Assembly (NCBI GenBank): GCA_963920635.1 | Contig: OY987298.1 | Span: 4,683,691 to 4,747,690, forward strand | Source of the DNA: Pseudeuparius sepicola | Lineage: Eukaryota > Arthropoda > Insecta > Coleoptera > Anthribidae | Length of the DNA stretch: 64,000 bases | Reading direction: 5' to 3' | Shown here: positions 45,701 to 60,700 of the stretch, piece by piece | Numbering within the stretch: the first letter of the stretch is position 1 | How the letters are laid out: the number at the start of each line of letters is the position of its first letter | Position numbers and translations under genes: made by a program | Notes under the pieces: model-generated | What the model saw: only the letters and a program-made list of their open reading frames with translations | Told to the model about the DNA's origin: nothing | Databases searched by the model: none

Positions 45701-48700
45701 AAGACGAGGTTCGCAAATTCTGATTCTTTGTGGATAGTTAGAATAGGTGGCCTTAAACTAATTTCCGTGAAAATAAAAGTCATGCAAGTGAAAACGGCCG
45801 TTTTCCCGATTTTTTTAGGTTTTTCGGTCTTGGGGGTGGAAAGGGGTGAAGACGAGGTTCGCAAATTCTGATTCTTTGTGGATAGTTAGAATAGGTGGCC
45901 TTAAACTATTTCCGTGAAAAGAAAAGTCATGCAAGTGAAAACGGCGGTTTTCCCGATTTTTTAAAGTTTTTCGGTCTTGGGGGTGGAAAGGGGTGAAGAC
46001 GAGATTCGCAAATTCTGATTCTTTGTGGATAGTTAGAATAGGTGGCCTTAAACTAATTTCCGTGAAAAGAAAAGTCATGCAAGTGAAAACGGCGGTTTCC
46101 CCGATTTTTTTACGTTTTTCGGTCTTGGGGGTGGAAAGGGGTGAAGACGAGGTTCGCAAATTCTGATTATTTGTGGATAGTTAGAATAGTTGGCCTTAAA
46201 CTAATTGCCGTGAAAAGAAAAGTCATGCAAGTGAAAACGGCGGTTTTCCCGATTTTTTAAAGTTTTTCGGTCTTGGGGTGGAAAGGGGTGAAGACGAGGT
46301 TCGCAAATTCTGATTCTTGGTGGATAGTTAGAATAGGTGGCCTTAAACTAATTTCCGTGAAAAGAAAAGTCACGCAAGTGAAAACGGCGGTTTCCCCGAT
46401 TTTTTTACGTTTTTCGGTCTTGGGGGTGGAAAGGGGTGAAGACGAGGTTCGCAAATTCTGATTATTTGTGGATAGTTAGAATAGGTGGCCTTAAACTAAT
46501 TTCCGTGAAAAGAAAAGTCATGCAAGTGAAAACGGCGGTTTTCCCGATTTTTTAAAGTTTTTCGGTCTTGGGGGTGGAAAGGGGTGAAGACGAGGTTCGC
46601 AAATTCTGATTCTTTGTGGATAGTTAGAATAGGTGGCCTTAAACTAATTTCCGTGAAAAGAAAAGTTATGCAAGTGAAAACGGCGGTTTCCCCGATTTTT
46701 TTACGTTTTTCGGTCTTGAGGGTGGAAAGGGGTGAAGACGAGGTTCGCAAATTCTGATTCTTCGTGGATAGTTAGAATAGGTGGCCTTAAACTAATTTCC
46801 GTGAAAAGAAAAGTCATGCAAGTGAAAACGGCGGTTTCCCCGACTTTTTTACATTTTTCGGTCTTGGGGGTGGAAAGGGGTGAAGACGAGGTTCGCAAAT
46901 TCTGATTATTTGTGGATAGTTAGAATAGGTGGCCTTAAACTAATTTCCGTGAAAATAAAAGTCATGCAAGTGAAAACGGCCGTTTTCCCGATTTTTTTAC
47001 GTTTTTCGGTCTTGGGGGTGGAAAGGGGTGAAGACGAGGTTCGCAAATTCTGATTCTTCGTGGATAGTTAGAATAGGTGGCCTTAAACTAATTTCCCTGA
47101 AAAGAAAAGTCATGCAAGTGAAAACGGCGGTTTTCCCGATTTTTTAAAGTTTTTCGGTCTTGGGGGTGGAAAGGGGTGAAGACGAGGTTCGCAAATTCTG
47201 ATTCTTTGTGGATAGTTAGAATAGGTGGCCTTAAACTAATTTCCGTGAAAATAAAAGTCATGCAAGTGAAAACGGCCGTTTTTCCGATTTTTTTAGGTTT
47301 TTCGGTCTTGGGGGTGGAAAGGGGTGAAGACGAGGTTCGCAAATTCTGATTCTTTGTGGATAGTTAGAATAGGTGGCCTTAAACTAATTTCCGTGAAAAG
47401 AATAGTCATGCAAGTGAAAACGGCGGTTTTCCCGATTTTTTTAAGTTTTTCGGTCTTGGGGGTGGAAAGGGGTGAAGACGAGGTTCGCAAATTCTGATTC
47501 TTTGTGGATAGTTTGAATAGGTGGCCTTAAACTAATTTCCGTGAAAATAAAAGTCATGCAAGTGAAAACGGCCGTTTTCCCGATTTTTTTAGGTTTTTCG
47601 GTCTTGGGGGTGGAAAGGGGTGAAGACGAGGTTCGCAAATTCTGATTCTTTGTGGATAGTTAGAATAGGTGGCCTTAAACTAATTTCCGTGAAAATAAAA
47701 GTCATGCAAGTGAAAACGGCCGTTTTCCCGATTTTTTTAAGTTTTTCGGTCTTGGGGGTGGAAAGGGGTGAAGACGAGGTTCGCAAATTCTGATTCTTTG
47801 TGGATAGTTAGAATAGGTGGCCTTAAACTAATTTCCGTGAAAAGAAAAGTCATGCAAGTGAAAACGGCGGTTTCCCCGATTTTTTTACGTTTTTCGGTCT
47901 TGGGGGTGGAAAGGGGTGAAGACGAGGCTCGCAAATTCTGATTATTTGTGGATAGTTAGAATAGGTGGCCTTAAACTAATTTCCGTGAAAATAAAAGTCA
48001 TGCAAGTGAAAACGGCCGTTTTCCCGATTTTTTTAGGTTTTTCGGTCTTGGGGGTGGAAAGGGGTGAAGACGAGGTTCGCAAATTCTGATTCTTTGTGGA
48101 TAGTTAGAATAGGTGGCCTTAAACTAATTTCCGTGAAAATAAAAGTCATGCAAGTGAAAACGGCCGTTTTCCCGATTTTTTTAGGTTTTTCGGTCTTGGG
48201 GGTGGAAAGGGGTGAAGACGAGGTTCGCAAATTCTGATTCTTCGTGGATAGTTAGAATAGGTGGCCTTAAACTAATTTCCCTGAAAAGAAAAGTCATGCA
48301 AGTGAAAACGGCGGTTTTCCCGATTTTTTAAAGTTTTTCGGTCTTGGGGGTGGAAGGGGGTGAAGACGAGGTTCGCAAATTCTGATTCTTTGTGGATAGT
48401 TAGAATAGGTGGCCTTAAACTAATTTCCGTGAAAATAAAAGTCATGCAAGTGAAAACGGCCGTTTTCCCGATTTTTTTAGGTTTTTCGGTCTTGGGGGTG
48501 GAAAGGGGTGAAGACGAGGTTCGCAAATTCTGATTCTTTGTGGATAGTTAGAATAGGTGGCCTTAAACTAATTTCCGTGAAAAGAAAATTCATGCAAGTG
48601 AAAACGGCGGTTTTCCCGATTTTTTAAAGTTTTTCGGTCTTGGGGGTGGAAAGGGGTGAAGACGAGGTTCGCAAATTCTGATTCTTTGTGGATAGTTAGA

Positions 48701-51700
48701 ATAGGTGGCCTTAAACTAATTTCCGTGAAAAGAAAAGTCATGCAAGTGAAAACGGCGGTTTTCCCGATTTTTTAAAGTTTTTCGGTCTTGGGGGTGGAAA
48801 GGGGTGAAGACGAGGTTCGCAAATTCTGATTCTTTGTGGATAGTTAGAATAGGTGGCCTTAAACTAATTTCCGTGAAAATAAAAGTCATGCAAGTGAAAA
48901 CGGCCGTTTTCCCGATTTTTTTAGGTTTTTCGGTCTTGGGGGTGGAAAGGGGTGAAGACGAGGTTCGCAAATTCTGATTCTTTGTGGATAGTTAGAATAG
49001 GTGGCCTTAAACTAATTTCCGTGAAAAGAAAAGTCATGCAAGTGAAAACGGCGGTTTTCCCGATTTTTTAAAGTTTTTCGGTCTTGGGGGTGGAAAGGAG
49101 TGAAGACGAGGTTCGCAAATTCTGATTCTTTGTGGATAGTTAGAATAGGTGGCCTTAAACTAATTTCCGTGAAAAGAAAAGTCATGCAAGTGAAAACGGC
49201 GGTTTCCCCGATTTTTTTACGTTTTTCGGTCTTGGGGGTGGAAAGGGGTGAAGACGAGGTTCGCAAATTCTGATTATTTGTGGATAGTTAGAATAGGTGG
49301 CCTTAAACTAATTTCCGTGAAAAGAAAAGTCATGCAAGTGAAAACGGCGGTTTTCCCGATTTTTTAAAGTTTTCCGGTCTTGGGGGTGGAAAGGGGTGAA
49401 GACGAGGTTCGCAAATTCTGATTCTTTGTGGATAGTTAGAATAGGTGGCCTTAAACTAATTTCCGTGAAAAGAAAAGTCATGCAAGTGAAAACGGCGGTT
49501 TCCCCGATTTTTTTACGTTTTTCGGTCTTGAGGGTGGAAAGGGGTGAAGACGAGGTTCGCAAATTCTGATTCTTCGTGGATAGTTAGAATAGGTGGCCTT
49601 AAACTAATTTCCGTGAAAAGAAAAGTCATGCAAGTGAAAACGGCGGTTTCCCCGATTTTTTTACGTTTTTCGGTCTTGGGGGTGGAAAGGGGTGAAGACG
49701 AGGTTCGCAAATTCTGATTCTTTGTGGATAGTTAGAATAGGTGGCCTTAAACTAATTTCCGTGAAAAGAAAAGTCATGCAAGTGAAAACGGCGGTTTCCC
49801 CGATTTTTTTACGTTTTTCGGTCTTGGGGGTGGAAAGGGGTGAAGACGAGGTTCGCAAATTCTGATTCTTCGTGGATAGTTAGAATAGGTGGCCTTAAAC
49901 TAATTTCCGTGAAAAGAAAAGTCATGCAAGTGAAAACGGCGGTTTCCCCGATTTTTTTACATTTTTCGGTCTTGGGGGTGGAAAGGGGTGAAAACGAGGT
50001 TCGCAAATTCTGATTATTTGTGGATAGTTAGAATAGGTGGCCTTAAACTAATTTTCGTGAAAATAAAAGTCATGCAAGTGAAAACGGCCGTTTTCCCGAT
50101 TTTTTTACGTTTTTCGGTCTTGGGGGTGGAAAGGGGTGAAGACGAGGTTCGCAAATTCTGATTCTTCGTGGATAGTTAGAATAGGTGGCCTTAAACTAAT
50201 TTCCCTGAAAAGAAAAGTCATGCAAGTGAAAACGGCGGTTTTCCCGATTTTTTAAAGTTTTTCGGTCTTGGGGGTGGAAAGGGGTGAAGACGAGGTTCGC
50301 AAATTCTGATTCTTTGTGGATAGTTAGAATAGGTGGCCTTAAACTAATTTCCGTGAAAAGAAAAGTCATGCAAGTGAAAACGGCGGTTTCCCCGATTTTT
50401 TTACGTTTTTCGGTCTTGGGGGTGGAAAGGGGTGAAGACGAGGTTCGCAAATTCTGATTATTTGTGGATAGTTAGAATAGGTGGCCTTAAACTAATTTCC
50501 GTGAAAATAAAAGTCATGCAAGTGAAAACGGCCGTTTTCCCGATTTTTTTACGTTTTTCGGTCTTGGGGGTGGAAAGGGGTGAAGACGAGGTTCGCAAAT
50601 TCTGATTCTTCGTGGATAGTTAGAATAGGTGGCCTTAAACTAATTTCCCTGAAAAGAAAAGTCATGCAAGTGAAAACGGCGGTTTTCCCGATTTTTTAAA
50701 GTTTTTCGGTCTTGGGGGTGAAAAGGGGTGAAGACGAGGTTCGCAAATTCTGATTCTTTGTGGATAGTTAGAATAGGTGGCCTTAAACTAATTTCCGTGA
50801 AAAGGAAAGTCATGCAAGTGAAAACGGCGGTTTCCCCGATTTTTTTACGTTTTTCGGTCTTGGGGGTGGAAAGGGGTGAAGACGAGGTTCGCAAATTCTG
50901 ATTATTTGTGGATAGTTAGAATAGGTGGCCTTAAACTAATTTCCCTGAAAAGAAAAGTCATGCAAGTGAAAACGGCGGTTTTCCCGATTTTTTAAAGTTT
51001 TTCGGTCTTGGGGGTGGAAAGGGGTGAAGACGAGGTTCGCAAATTCTGATTCTTTGTGGATAGTTAGAATAGGTGACCTTAAACTAATTTCCGTGAAAAT
51101 AAAAGTCATGCAAGTGAAAACGGCCGTTTTCCCGATTTTTTTAGGTTTTTCGGTCTTGGGGGTGGAAAGGGGTGAAGACGAGGTTCGCAAATTCTGATTC
51201 TTTGTGGATAGTTAGAATAGGTGGCCTTAAACTAATTTCCGTGAAAAGAATAGTCATGCAAGTGAAAACGGCGGTTTTCCCGATTTTTTAAGTTTTTCGG
51301 TCTTGGGGGTGGAAAGGGGTGAAGACGAGGTTCGCAAATTCTGATTCTTTGTGGATAGTTAGGATAGGTGGCCTTAAACTAATTTCCGTGAAAAGAAAAG
51401 TCATGCAAGTGAAAACGGCGGTTTTCCCGATTTTTTAAAGTTTTTCGGTCTTGGGGGTGGAAAGGGGTGAAGACGAGGTTCGCAAATTCTGATTCTTTGT
51501 GGATAGTTAGAATAGGTGGCCTTAAACTAATTTCCGTGAAAATAAAAGTCATGCAAGTGAAAACGGCCGTTTTCCCGATTTTTTTAAGTTTTTCGGTCTT
51601 GGGGGTGGAAAGGGGTGAAGACGAGGTTCGCAAATTCTGATTCTTTGTGGATAGTTAGAATAGGTGGCCTTAAACTAATTTCCGTGAAAAGAAAAGTCAT

Positions 51701-54700
51701 GCAAGTGAAAACGGCGGTTTTCCCGATTTTTTAAAGTTTTTCGGTCTTGGGGGTGGAAAGGGGTGAAGACGAGGTTCGCAAATTCTGATTATTTGTGGAT
51801 AGTTAGAATAGGTGGCCTTAAACTAATTTCCGTGAAAATAAAAGTCATGCAAGTGAAAACGGCCGTTTTCCCGATTTTTTTACGTTTTTCGGTCTTGGGT
51901 GTGGAAAGGGGTGAAGACGAGGTTCGCAAATTCTGATTCTTCGTGGATAGTTAGAATAGGTGGCCTTAAACTAATTTCCGTGAAAAGAAAAGTCATGCAA
52001 GTGAAAACGGCGGTTTTCCCGATTTTTTAAAGTTTTTCGGTCTTGGGGGTGGAAAGGGGTGAAGACGAGGTTCGCAAATTCTGATTCTTTGTGGATAGTT
52101 AGAATAGGTGGCCTTAAACTAATTTCCGTGAAAATAAAAGTCATGCAAGTGAAAACGGCCGTTTTCCCGATTTTTTTAAGTTTTTCGGTCTTGGGGGTGG
52201 AAAGGGGTGAAGACGAGGTTCGCAAATTCTGATTCTTTGTGGATAGTTAGAATAGGTGGCCTTAAACTAATTTCCGTGAAAAGAAAAGTCATGCAAGTGA
52301 AAACGGCGGTTTTCCCGATTTTTTAAAGTTTTTCGGTCTTGGGGGTGGAAAGGGGTGAAGACGAGGTTCGCAAATTCTGATTCTTTGTGGATAGTTAGAA
52401 TAGGTGGCCTTAAACTAATTTCCGTGAAAAGAAAAGTCATGCAAGTGAAAACGGCGGTTTCCCCGATTTTTTTACGTTTTTCGGTCTTGGGGGTGGAAAG
52501 GGGTGAAGACGAGGTTCGCAAATTCTGATTCTTCGTGGATAGTTAGAATAGGTGGCCTTAAACTAATTTCCGTGAAAAGAAAAGTCATGCAAGTGAAAAC
52601 GGCGGTTTCCCCGATTTTTTTACATTTTTCGGTCTTGGGGGTGGAAAGGGGTGAAAACGAGGTTCGCAAATTCTGATTATTTGTGGATAGTTAGAATAGG
52701 TGGCCTTAAACTAATTTTCGTGAAAATAAAAGTCATGCAAGTGAAAACGGCCGTTTTCCCGATTTTTTTACGTTTTTCGGTCTTGGGGGTGGAAAGGGGT
52801 GAAGACGAGGTTCGCAAATTCTGATTCTTCGTGGATAGTTAGAATAGGTGGCCTTAAACTAATTTCCGTGAAAAGAAAAGTCATGCAAGTGAAAACGGCG
52901 GTTTTCCCGATTTTTTAAAGTTTTTCGGTCTTGGGGGTGAAAAGGGGTGAAGACGAGGTTCGCAAATTCTGATTATTTGTGGATAGTTAGAATAGGTGGC
53001 CTTAAACTAATTTCCGTGAAAATAAAAGTCATGCAAGTGAAAACGGCCGTTTTCCCGATTTTTTTACGTTTTTCGGTCTTGGGGGTGGAAAGGGGTGAAG
53101 ACGAGGTTCGCAAATTCTGATTCTTCGTGGATAGTTAGAATAGGTGGCCTTAAACTAATTTCCCTGAAAAGAAAAGTCATGCAAGTGAAAACGGCGGTTT
53201 TCCCGATTTTTTAAAGTTTTTCGGTCTTGGGGGTGAAAAGGGGTGAAGACGAGGTTCGCAAATTCTGATTCTTTGTGGATAGTTAGAATAGGTGGCCTTA
53301 AACTAATTTCCGTGAAAAGGAAAGTCATGCAAGTGAAAACGGCGGTTTCCCCGATTTTTTTACGTTTTTCGGTCTTGGGGGTGGAAAGGGGTGAAGACGA
53401 GGTTCGCAAATTCTGATTATTTGTGGATAGTTAGAATAGGTGGCCTTAAACTAATTTCCCTGAAAAGAAAAGTCATGCAAGTGAAAACGGCGGTTTTCCC
53501 GATTTTTTAAAGTTTTTCGGTCTTGGGGGTGGAAAGGGGTGAAGACGAGGTTCGCAAATTCTGATTCTTTGTGGATAGTTAGAATAGGTGACCTTAAACT
53601 AATTTCCGTGAAAATAAAAGTCATGCAAGTGAAAACGGCCGTTTTCCCGATTTTTTTAGGTTTTTCGGTCTTGGGGGTGGAAAGGGGTGAAGACGAGGTT
53701 CGCAAATTCTGATTCTTTGTGGATAGTTAGAATAGGTGGCCTTAAACTAATTTCCGTGAAAAGAATAGTCATGCAAGTGAAAACGGCGGTTTTCCCGATT
53801 TTTTAAGTTTTTCGGTCTTGGGGGTGGAAAGGGGTGAAGACGAGGTTCGCAAATTCTGATTCTTTGTGGATAGTTAGGATAGGTGGCCTTAAACTAATTT
53901 CCGTGAAAAGAAAAGTCATGCAAGTGAAAACGGCGGTTTTCCCGATTTTTTAAAGTTTTTCGGTCTTGGGGGTGGAAAGGGGTGAAGACGAGGTTCGCAA
54001 ATTCTGATTCTTTGTGGATAGTTAGAATAGGTGGCCTTAAACTAATTTCCGTGAAAATAAAAGTCATGCAAGTGAAAACGGCCGTTTTCCCGATTTTTTT
54101 AAGTTTTTCGGTCTTGGGGGTGGAAAGGGGTGAAGACGAGGTTCGCAAATTCTGATTCTTTGTGGATAGTTAGAATAGGTGGCCTTAAACTAATTTCCGT
54201 GAAAAGAAAAGTCATGCAAGTGAAAACGGCGGTTTTCCCGATTTTTTAAAGTTTTTCGGTCTTGGGGGTGGAAAGGGGTGAAGACGAGGTTCGCAAATTC
54301 TGATTATTTGTGGATAGTTAGAATAGGTGGCCTTAAACTAATTTCCGTGAAAATAAAAGTCATGCAAGTGAAAACGGCCGTTTTCCCGATTTTTTTACGT
54401 TTTTCGGTCTTGGGTGTGGAAAGGGGTGAAGACGAGGTTCGCAAATTCTGATTCTTCGTGGATAGTTAGAATAGGTGGCCTTAAACTAATTTCCCTGAAA
54501 AGAAAAGTCATGCAAGTGAAAACGGCGGTTTTCCCGATTTTTTAAAGTTTTTCGGTCTTGGGGGTGGAAAGGGGTGAAGACGAGGTTCGCAAATTCTGAT
54601 TCTTTGTGGATAGTTAGAATAGGTGGCCTTAAACTAATTTCCGTGAAAATAAAAGTCATGCAAGTGAAAACGGCCGTTTTCCCGATTTTTTTAGGTTTTT

Positions 54701-57700
54701 CGGTCTTGGGGGTGGAAAGGGGTGAAGACGAGGTTCGCAAATTCTGATTCTTTGTGGATAGTTAGAATAGGTGGCCTTAAACTAATTTCCGTGAAAAGAA
54801 AAGTCATGCAAGTGAAAACGGCGGTTTTCCCGATTTTTTAAAGTTTTTCGGTCTTGGGGGTGGAAAGGGGTGAAGACGAGGTTCGCAAATTCTGATTCTT
54901 TGTGGATAGTTAGAATAGGTGGCCTTAAACTAATTTCCGTGAAAAGAAAAGTCATGCAAGTGAAAACGGCGGTTTTCCCGATTTTTTAAAGTTTTTCGGT
55001 CTTGGGGGTGGAAAGGGGTGAAGACGAGGTTCGCAAATTCTGATTCTTTGTGGATAGTTAGAATAGGTGGCCTTAAACTAATTTCCGTGAAAATAAAAGT
55101 CATGCAAGTGAAAACGGCCGTTTTCCCGATTTTTTTAGGTTTTTCGGTCTTGGGGGTGGAAAGGGGTGAAGACGAGGTTCGCAAATTCTGATTCTTTGTG
55201 GATAGTTAGAATAGGTGGCCTTAAACTAATTTCCGTGAAAAGAAAAGTCATGCAAGTGAAAACGGCGGTTTTCCCGATTTTTTAAAGTTTTTCGGTCTTG
55301 GGGGTGGAAAGGAGTGAAGACGAGGTTCGCAAATTCTGATTCTTTGTGGATAGTTAGAATAGGTGGCCTTAAACTAATTTCCGTGAAAAGAAAAGTCATG
55401 CAAGTGAAAACGGCGGTTTCCCCGATTTTTTTACGTTTTTCGGTCTTGGGGGTGGAAAGGGGTGAAGACGAGGTTCGCAAATTCTGATTATTTGTGGATA
55501 GTTAGAATAGGTGGCCTTAAACTAATTTCCGTGAAAAGAAAAGTCATGCAAGTGAAAACGGCGGGTTTCCCGATTTTTTAAAGTTTTCCGGTCTTGGGGG
55601 TGGAAAGGGGTGAAGACGAGGTTCGCAAATTCTGATTCTTTGTGGATAGTTAGAATAGGTGGCCTTAAACTAATTTCCGTGAAAAGAAAAGTCATGCAAG
55701 TGAAAACGGCGGTTTCCCCGATTTTTTTACGTTTTTCGGTCTTGAGGGTGGAAAGGGGTGAAGACGAGGTTCGCAAATTCTGATTCTTCGTGGATAGTTA
55801 GAATAGGTGGCCTTAAACTAATTTCCGTGAAAAGAAAAGTCATGCAAGTGAAAACGGCGGTTTCCCCGATTTTTTTACGTTTTTCGGTCTTGGGGGTGGA
55901 AAGGGGTGAAGACGAGGTTCGCAAATTCTGATTCTTTGTGGATAGTTAGAATAGGTGGCCTTAAACTAATTTCCGTGAAAAGAAAAGTCATGCAAGTGAA
56001 AACGGCGGTTTTCCCGATTTTTTTAAGTTTTTCGTTCTTGGGGGTGGAAAGGGGTGAAGACGAGGTTCGCAAATTCTGATTCTTCGTGGATAGTTAGAAT
56101 AGGTGGCCTTAAACTAATTTCCGTGAAAAGAAAAGTCATGCAAGTGAAAACGGCGGTTTCCCCGATTTTTTTACGTTTTTCGGTCTTGGGGGTGGAAAGG
56201 GGTGAAGACGAGGTTCGCAAATTCTGATTCTTCGTGGATAGTTAGAATAGGTGGCCTTAAACTAATTTCCGTGAAAAGAAAAGTCATGCAAGTGAAAACG
56301 GCGGTTTCCCCGATTTTTTTACATTTTTCGGTCTTGGGGGTGGAAAGGGGTGAAAACGAGGTTCGCAAATTCTGATTATTTGTGGATAGTTAGAATAGGT
56401 GGCCTTAAACTAATTTTCGTGAAAATAAAAGTCATGCAAGTGAAAACGGCCGTTTTCCCGATTTTTTTACGTTTTTCGGTCTTGGGGGTGGAAAGGGGTG
56501 AAGACGAGGTTCGCAAATTCTGATTCTTCGTGGATAGTTAGAATAGGTGGCCTTAAACTAATTTCCCTGAAAAGAAAAGTCATGCAAGTGAAAACGGCGG
56601 TTTTCCCGATTTTTTAAAGTTTTTCGGTCTTGGGGGTGGAAAGGGGTGAAGACGAGGTTCGCAAATTCTGATTCTTTGTGGATAGTTAGAATAGGTGGCC
56701 TTAAACTAATTTCCGTGAAAAGAAAAGTCATGCAAGTGAAAACGGCGGTTTCCCCGATTTTTTTACGTTTTTCGGTCTTGGGGGTGGAAAGGGGTGAAGA
56801 CGAGGTTCGCAAATTCTGATTATTTGTGGATAGTTAGAATAGGTGGCCTTAAACTAATTTCCGTGAAAATAAAAGTCATGCAAGTGAAAACGGCCGTTTT
56901 CCCGATTTTTTTACGTTTTTCGGTCTTGGGGGTGGAAAGGGGTGAAGACGAGGTTCGCAAATTCTGATTCTTCGTGGATAGTTAGAATAGGTGGCCTTAA
57001 ACTAATTTCCCTGAAAAGAAAAGTCATGCAAGTGAAAACGGCGGTTTTCCCGATTTTTTAAAGTTTTTCGGTCTTGGGGGTGAAAAGGGGTGAAGACGAG
57101 GTTCGCAAATTCTGATTCTTTGTGGATAGTTAGAATAGGTGGCCTTAAACTAATTTCCGTGAAAAGGAAAGTCATGCAAGTGAAAACGGCGGTTTCCCCG
57201 ATTTTTTTACGTTTTTCGGTCTTGGGGGTGGAAAGGGGTGAAGACGAGGTTCGCAAATTCTGATTATTTGTGGATAGTTAGAATAGGTGGCCTTAAACTA
57301 ATTTCCCTGAAAAGAAAAGTCATGCAAGTGAAAACGGCGGTTTTCCCGATTTTTTAAAGTTTTTCGGTCTTGGGGGTGGAAAGGGGTGAAGACGAGGTTC
57401 GCAAATTCTGATTCTTTGTGGATAGTTAGAATAGGTGACCTTAAACTAATTTCCGTGAAAATAAAAGTCATGCAAGTGAAAACGGCCGTTTTCCCGATTT
57501 TTTTAGGTTTTTCGGTCTTGGGGGTGGAAAGGGGTGAAGACGAGGTTCGCAAATTCTGATTCTTTGTGGATAGTTAGAATAGGTGGCCTTAAACTAATTT
57601 CCGTGAAAAGAATAGTCATGCAAGTGAAAACGGCGGTTTTCCCGATTTTTTAAGTTTTTCGGTCTTGGGGGTGGAAAGGGGTGAAGACGAGGTTCGCAAA

Positions 57701-60700
57701 TTCTGATTCTTTGTGGATAGTTAGGATAGGTGGCCTTAAACTAATTTCCGTGAAAAGAAAAGTCATGCAAGTGAAAACGGCGGTTTTCCCGATTTTTTAA
57801 AGTTTTTCGGTCTTGGGGGTGGAAAGGGGTGAAGACGAGGTTCGCAAATTCTGATTCTTTGTGGATAGTTAGAATAGGTGGCCTTAAACTAATTTCCGTG
57901 AAAATAAAAGTCATGCAAGTGAAAACGGCCGTTTTCCCGATTTTTTTAAGTTTTTCGGTCTTGGGGGTGGAAAGGGGTGAAGACGAGGTTCGCAAATTCT
58001 GATTCTTTGTGGATAGTTAGAATAGGTGGCCTTAAACTAATTTCCGTGAAAAGAAAAGTCATGCAAGTGAAAACGGCGGTTTTCCCGATTTTTTAAAGTT
58101 TTTCGGTCTTGGGGGTGGAAAGGGGTGAAGACGAGGTTCGCAAATTCTGATTCTTTGTGGATAGTTAGAATAGGTGGCCTTAAACTAATTTCCGTGAAAA
58201 GAAAAGTCATGCAAGTGAAAACGGCGGTTTCCCCGATTTTTTTACGTTTTTCGGTCTTGGGGGTGGAAAGGGGTGAAGACGAGGTTCGCAAATTCTGATT
58301 ATTTGTGGATAGTTAGAATAGGTGGCCTTAAACTAATTTCCGTGAAAATAAAAGTCATGCAAGTGAAAACGGCCGTTTTCCCGATTTTTTTACGTTTTTC
58401 GGTCTTGGGTGTGGAAAGGGGTGAAGACGAGGTTCGCAAATTCTGATTCTTCGTGGATAGTTAGAATAGGTGGCCTTAAACTAATTTCCCTGAAAAGAAA
58501 AGTCATGCAAGTGAAAACGGCGGTTTTCCCGATTTTTTAAAGTTTTTCGGTCTTGGGGGTGGAAAGGGGTGAAGACGAGGTTCGCAAATTCTGATTCTTT
58601 GTGGATAGTTAGAATAGGTGGCCTTAAACTAATTTCCGTGAAAATAAAAGTCATGCAAGTGAAAACGGCCGTTTTCCCGATTTTTTTAGGTTTTTCGGTC
58701 TTGGGGGTGGAAAGGGGTGAAGACGAGGTTCGCAAATTCTGATTCTTTGTGGATAGTTAGAATAGGTGGCCTTAAACTAATTTCCGTGAAAAGAAAAGTC
58801 ATGCAAGTGAAAACGGCGGTTTTCCCGATTTTTTAAAGTTTTTCGGTCTTGGGGGTGGAAAGGGGTGAAGACGAGGTTCGCAAATTCTGATTCTTTGTGG
58901 ATAGTTAGAATAGGTGGCCTTAAACTAATTTCCGTGAAAAGAAAAGTCATGCAAGTGAAAACGGCGGTTTTCCCGATTTTTTAAAGTTTTTCGGTCTTGG
59001 GGGTGGAAAGGGGTGAAGACGAGGTTCGCAAATTCTGATTCTTTGTGGATAGTTAGAATAGGTGGCCTTAAACTAATTTCCGTGAAAATAAAAGTCATGC
59101 AAGTGAAAACGGCCGTTTTCCCGATTTTTTTAGGTTTTTCGGTCTTGGGGGTGGAAAGGGGTGAAGACGAGGTTCGCAAATTCTGATTCTTTGTGGATAG
59201 TTAGAATAGGTGGCCTTAAACTAATTTCCGTGAAAAGAAAAGTCATGCAAGTGAAAACGGCGGTTTTCCCGATTTTTTAAAGTTTTTCGGTCTTGGGGGT
59301 GGAAAGGGGTGAAGACGAGGTTCGCAAATTCTGATTCTTTGTGGATAGTTAGAATAGGTGGCCTTAAACTAATTTCCGTGAAAAGAAAAGTCATGCAAGT
59401 GAAAACGGCGGTTTCCCCGATTTTTTTACGTTTTTCGGTCTTGGGGGTGGAAAGGGGTGAAGACGAGGTTCGCAAATTCTGATTATTTGTGGATAGTTAG
59501 AATAGGTGGCCTTAAACTAATTTCCGTGAAAAGAAAAGTCATGCAAGTGAAAACGGCGGTTTTCCCGATTTTTTAAAGTTTTCCGGTCTTGGGGGTGGAA
59601 AGGGGTGAAGACGAGGTTCGCAAATTCTGATTCTTTGTGGATAGTTAGAATAGGTGGCCTTAAACTAATTTCCGTGAAAAGAAAAGTCATGCAAGTGAAA
59701 ACGGCGGTTTCCCCGATTTTTTTACGTTTTTCGGTCTTGAGGGTGGAAAGGGGTGAAGACGAGGTTCGCAAATTCTGATTCTTCGTGGATAGTTAGAATA
59801 GGTGGCCTTAAACTAATTTCCGTGAAAAGAAAAGTCATGCAAGTGAAAACGGCGGTTTCCCCGATTTTTTACGTTTTTCGGTCTTGGGGGTGGAAAGGGG
59901 TGAAGACGAGGTTCGCAAATTCTGATTCTTTGTGGATAGTTAGAATAGGTGGCCTTAAACTAATTTCCGTGAAAAGAAAAGTCATGCAAGTGAAAACGGC
60001 GGTTTTCCCGATTTTTTTAAGTTTTTCGTTCTTGGGGGTGGAAAGGGGTGAAGACGAGGTTCGCAAATTCTGATTCTTCGTGGATAGTTAGAATAGGTGG
60101 CCTTAAACTAATTTCCGTGAAAAGAAAAGTCATGAAAGTGAAAACGGCGGTTTCCCCGATTTTTTTACGTTTTTCGGTCTTGGGGGTGGAAAGGGGTGAA
60201 GACGAGGTTCGCAAATTCTGATTATTTGTGGATAGTTAGAATAGGTGGCCTTAAACTAATTTCCGTGAAAAGAAAAGTCATGCAAGTGAAAACGGCGGTT
60301 TCCCCGATTTTTTTACGTTTTTCGGTCTTGAGGGTGGAAAGGGGTGAAGACGAGGTTCGCAAATTCTGATTCTTCGTGGATAGTTAGAATAGGTGGCCTT
60401 AAACTAATTTCCGTGAAAAGAAAAGTCATGCAAGTGAAAACGGAGGTTTCCCCGATTTTTTTACATTTTTCGGTCTTGGGGGTGGAAAGGGGTGAAGACG
60501 AGGTTCGCAAATTCTGATTATTTGTGGATAGTTAGAATAGGTGGCCTTAAACTAATTTTCGTGAAAATAAAAGTCATGCAAGTGAAAACGGCCGTTTTCC
60601 CGATTTTTTTACGTTTTTCGGTCTTGGGGGTGGAAAGGGGTGAAGACGAGGTTCGCAAATTCTGATTCTTCGTGGATAGTTAGAATAGGTGGCCTTACAC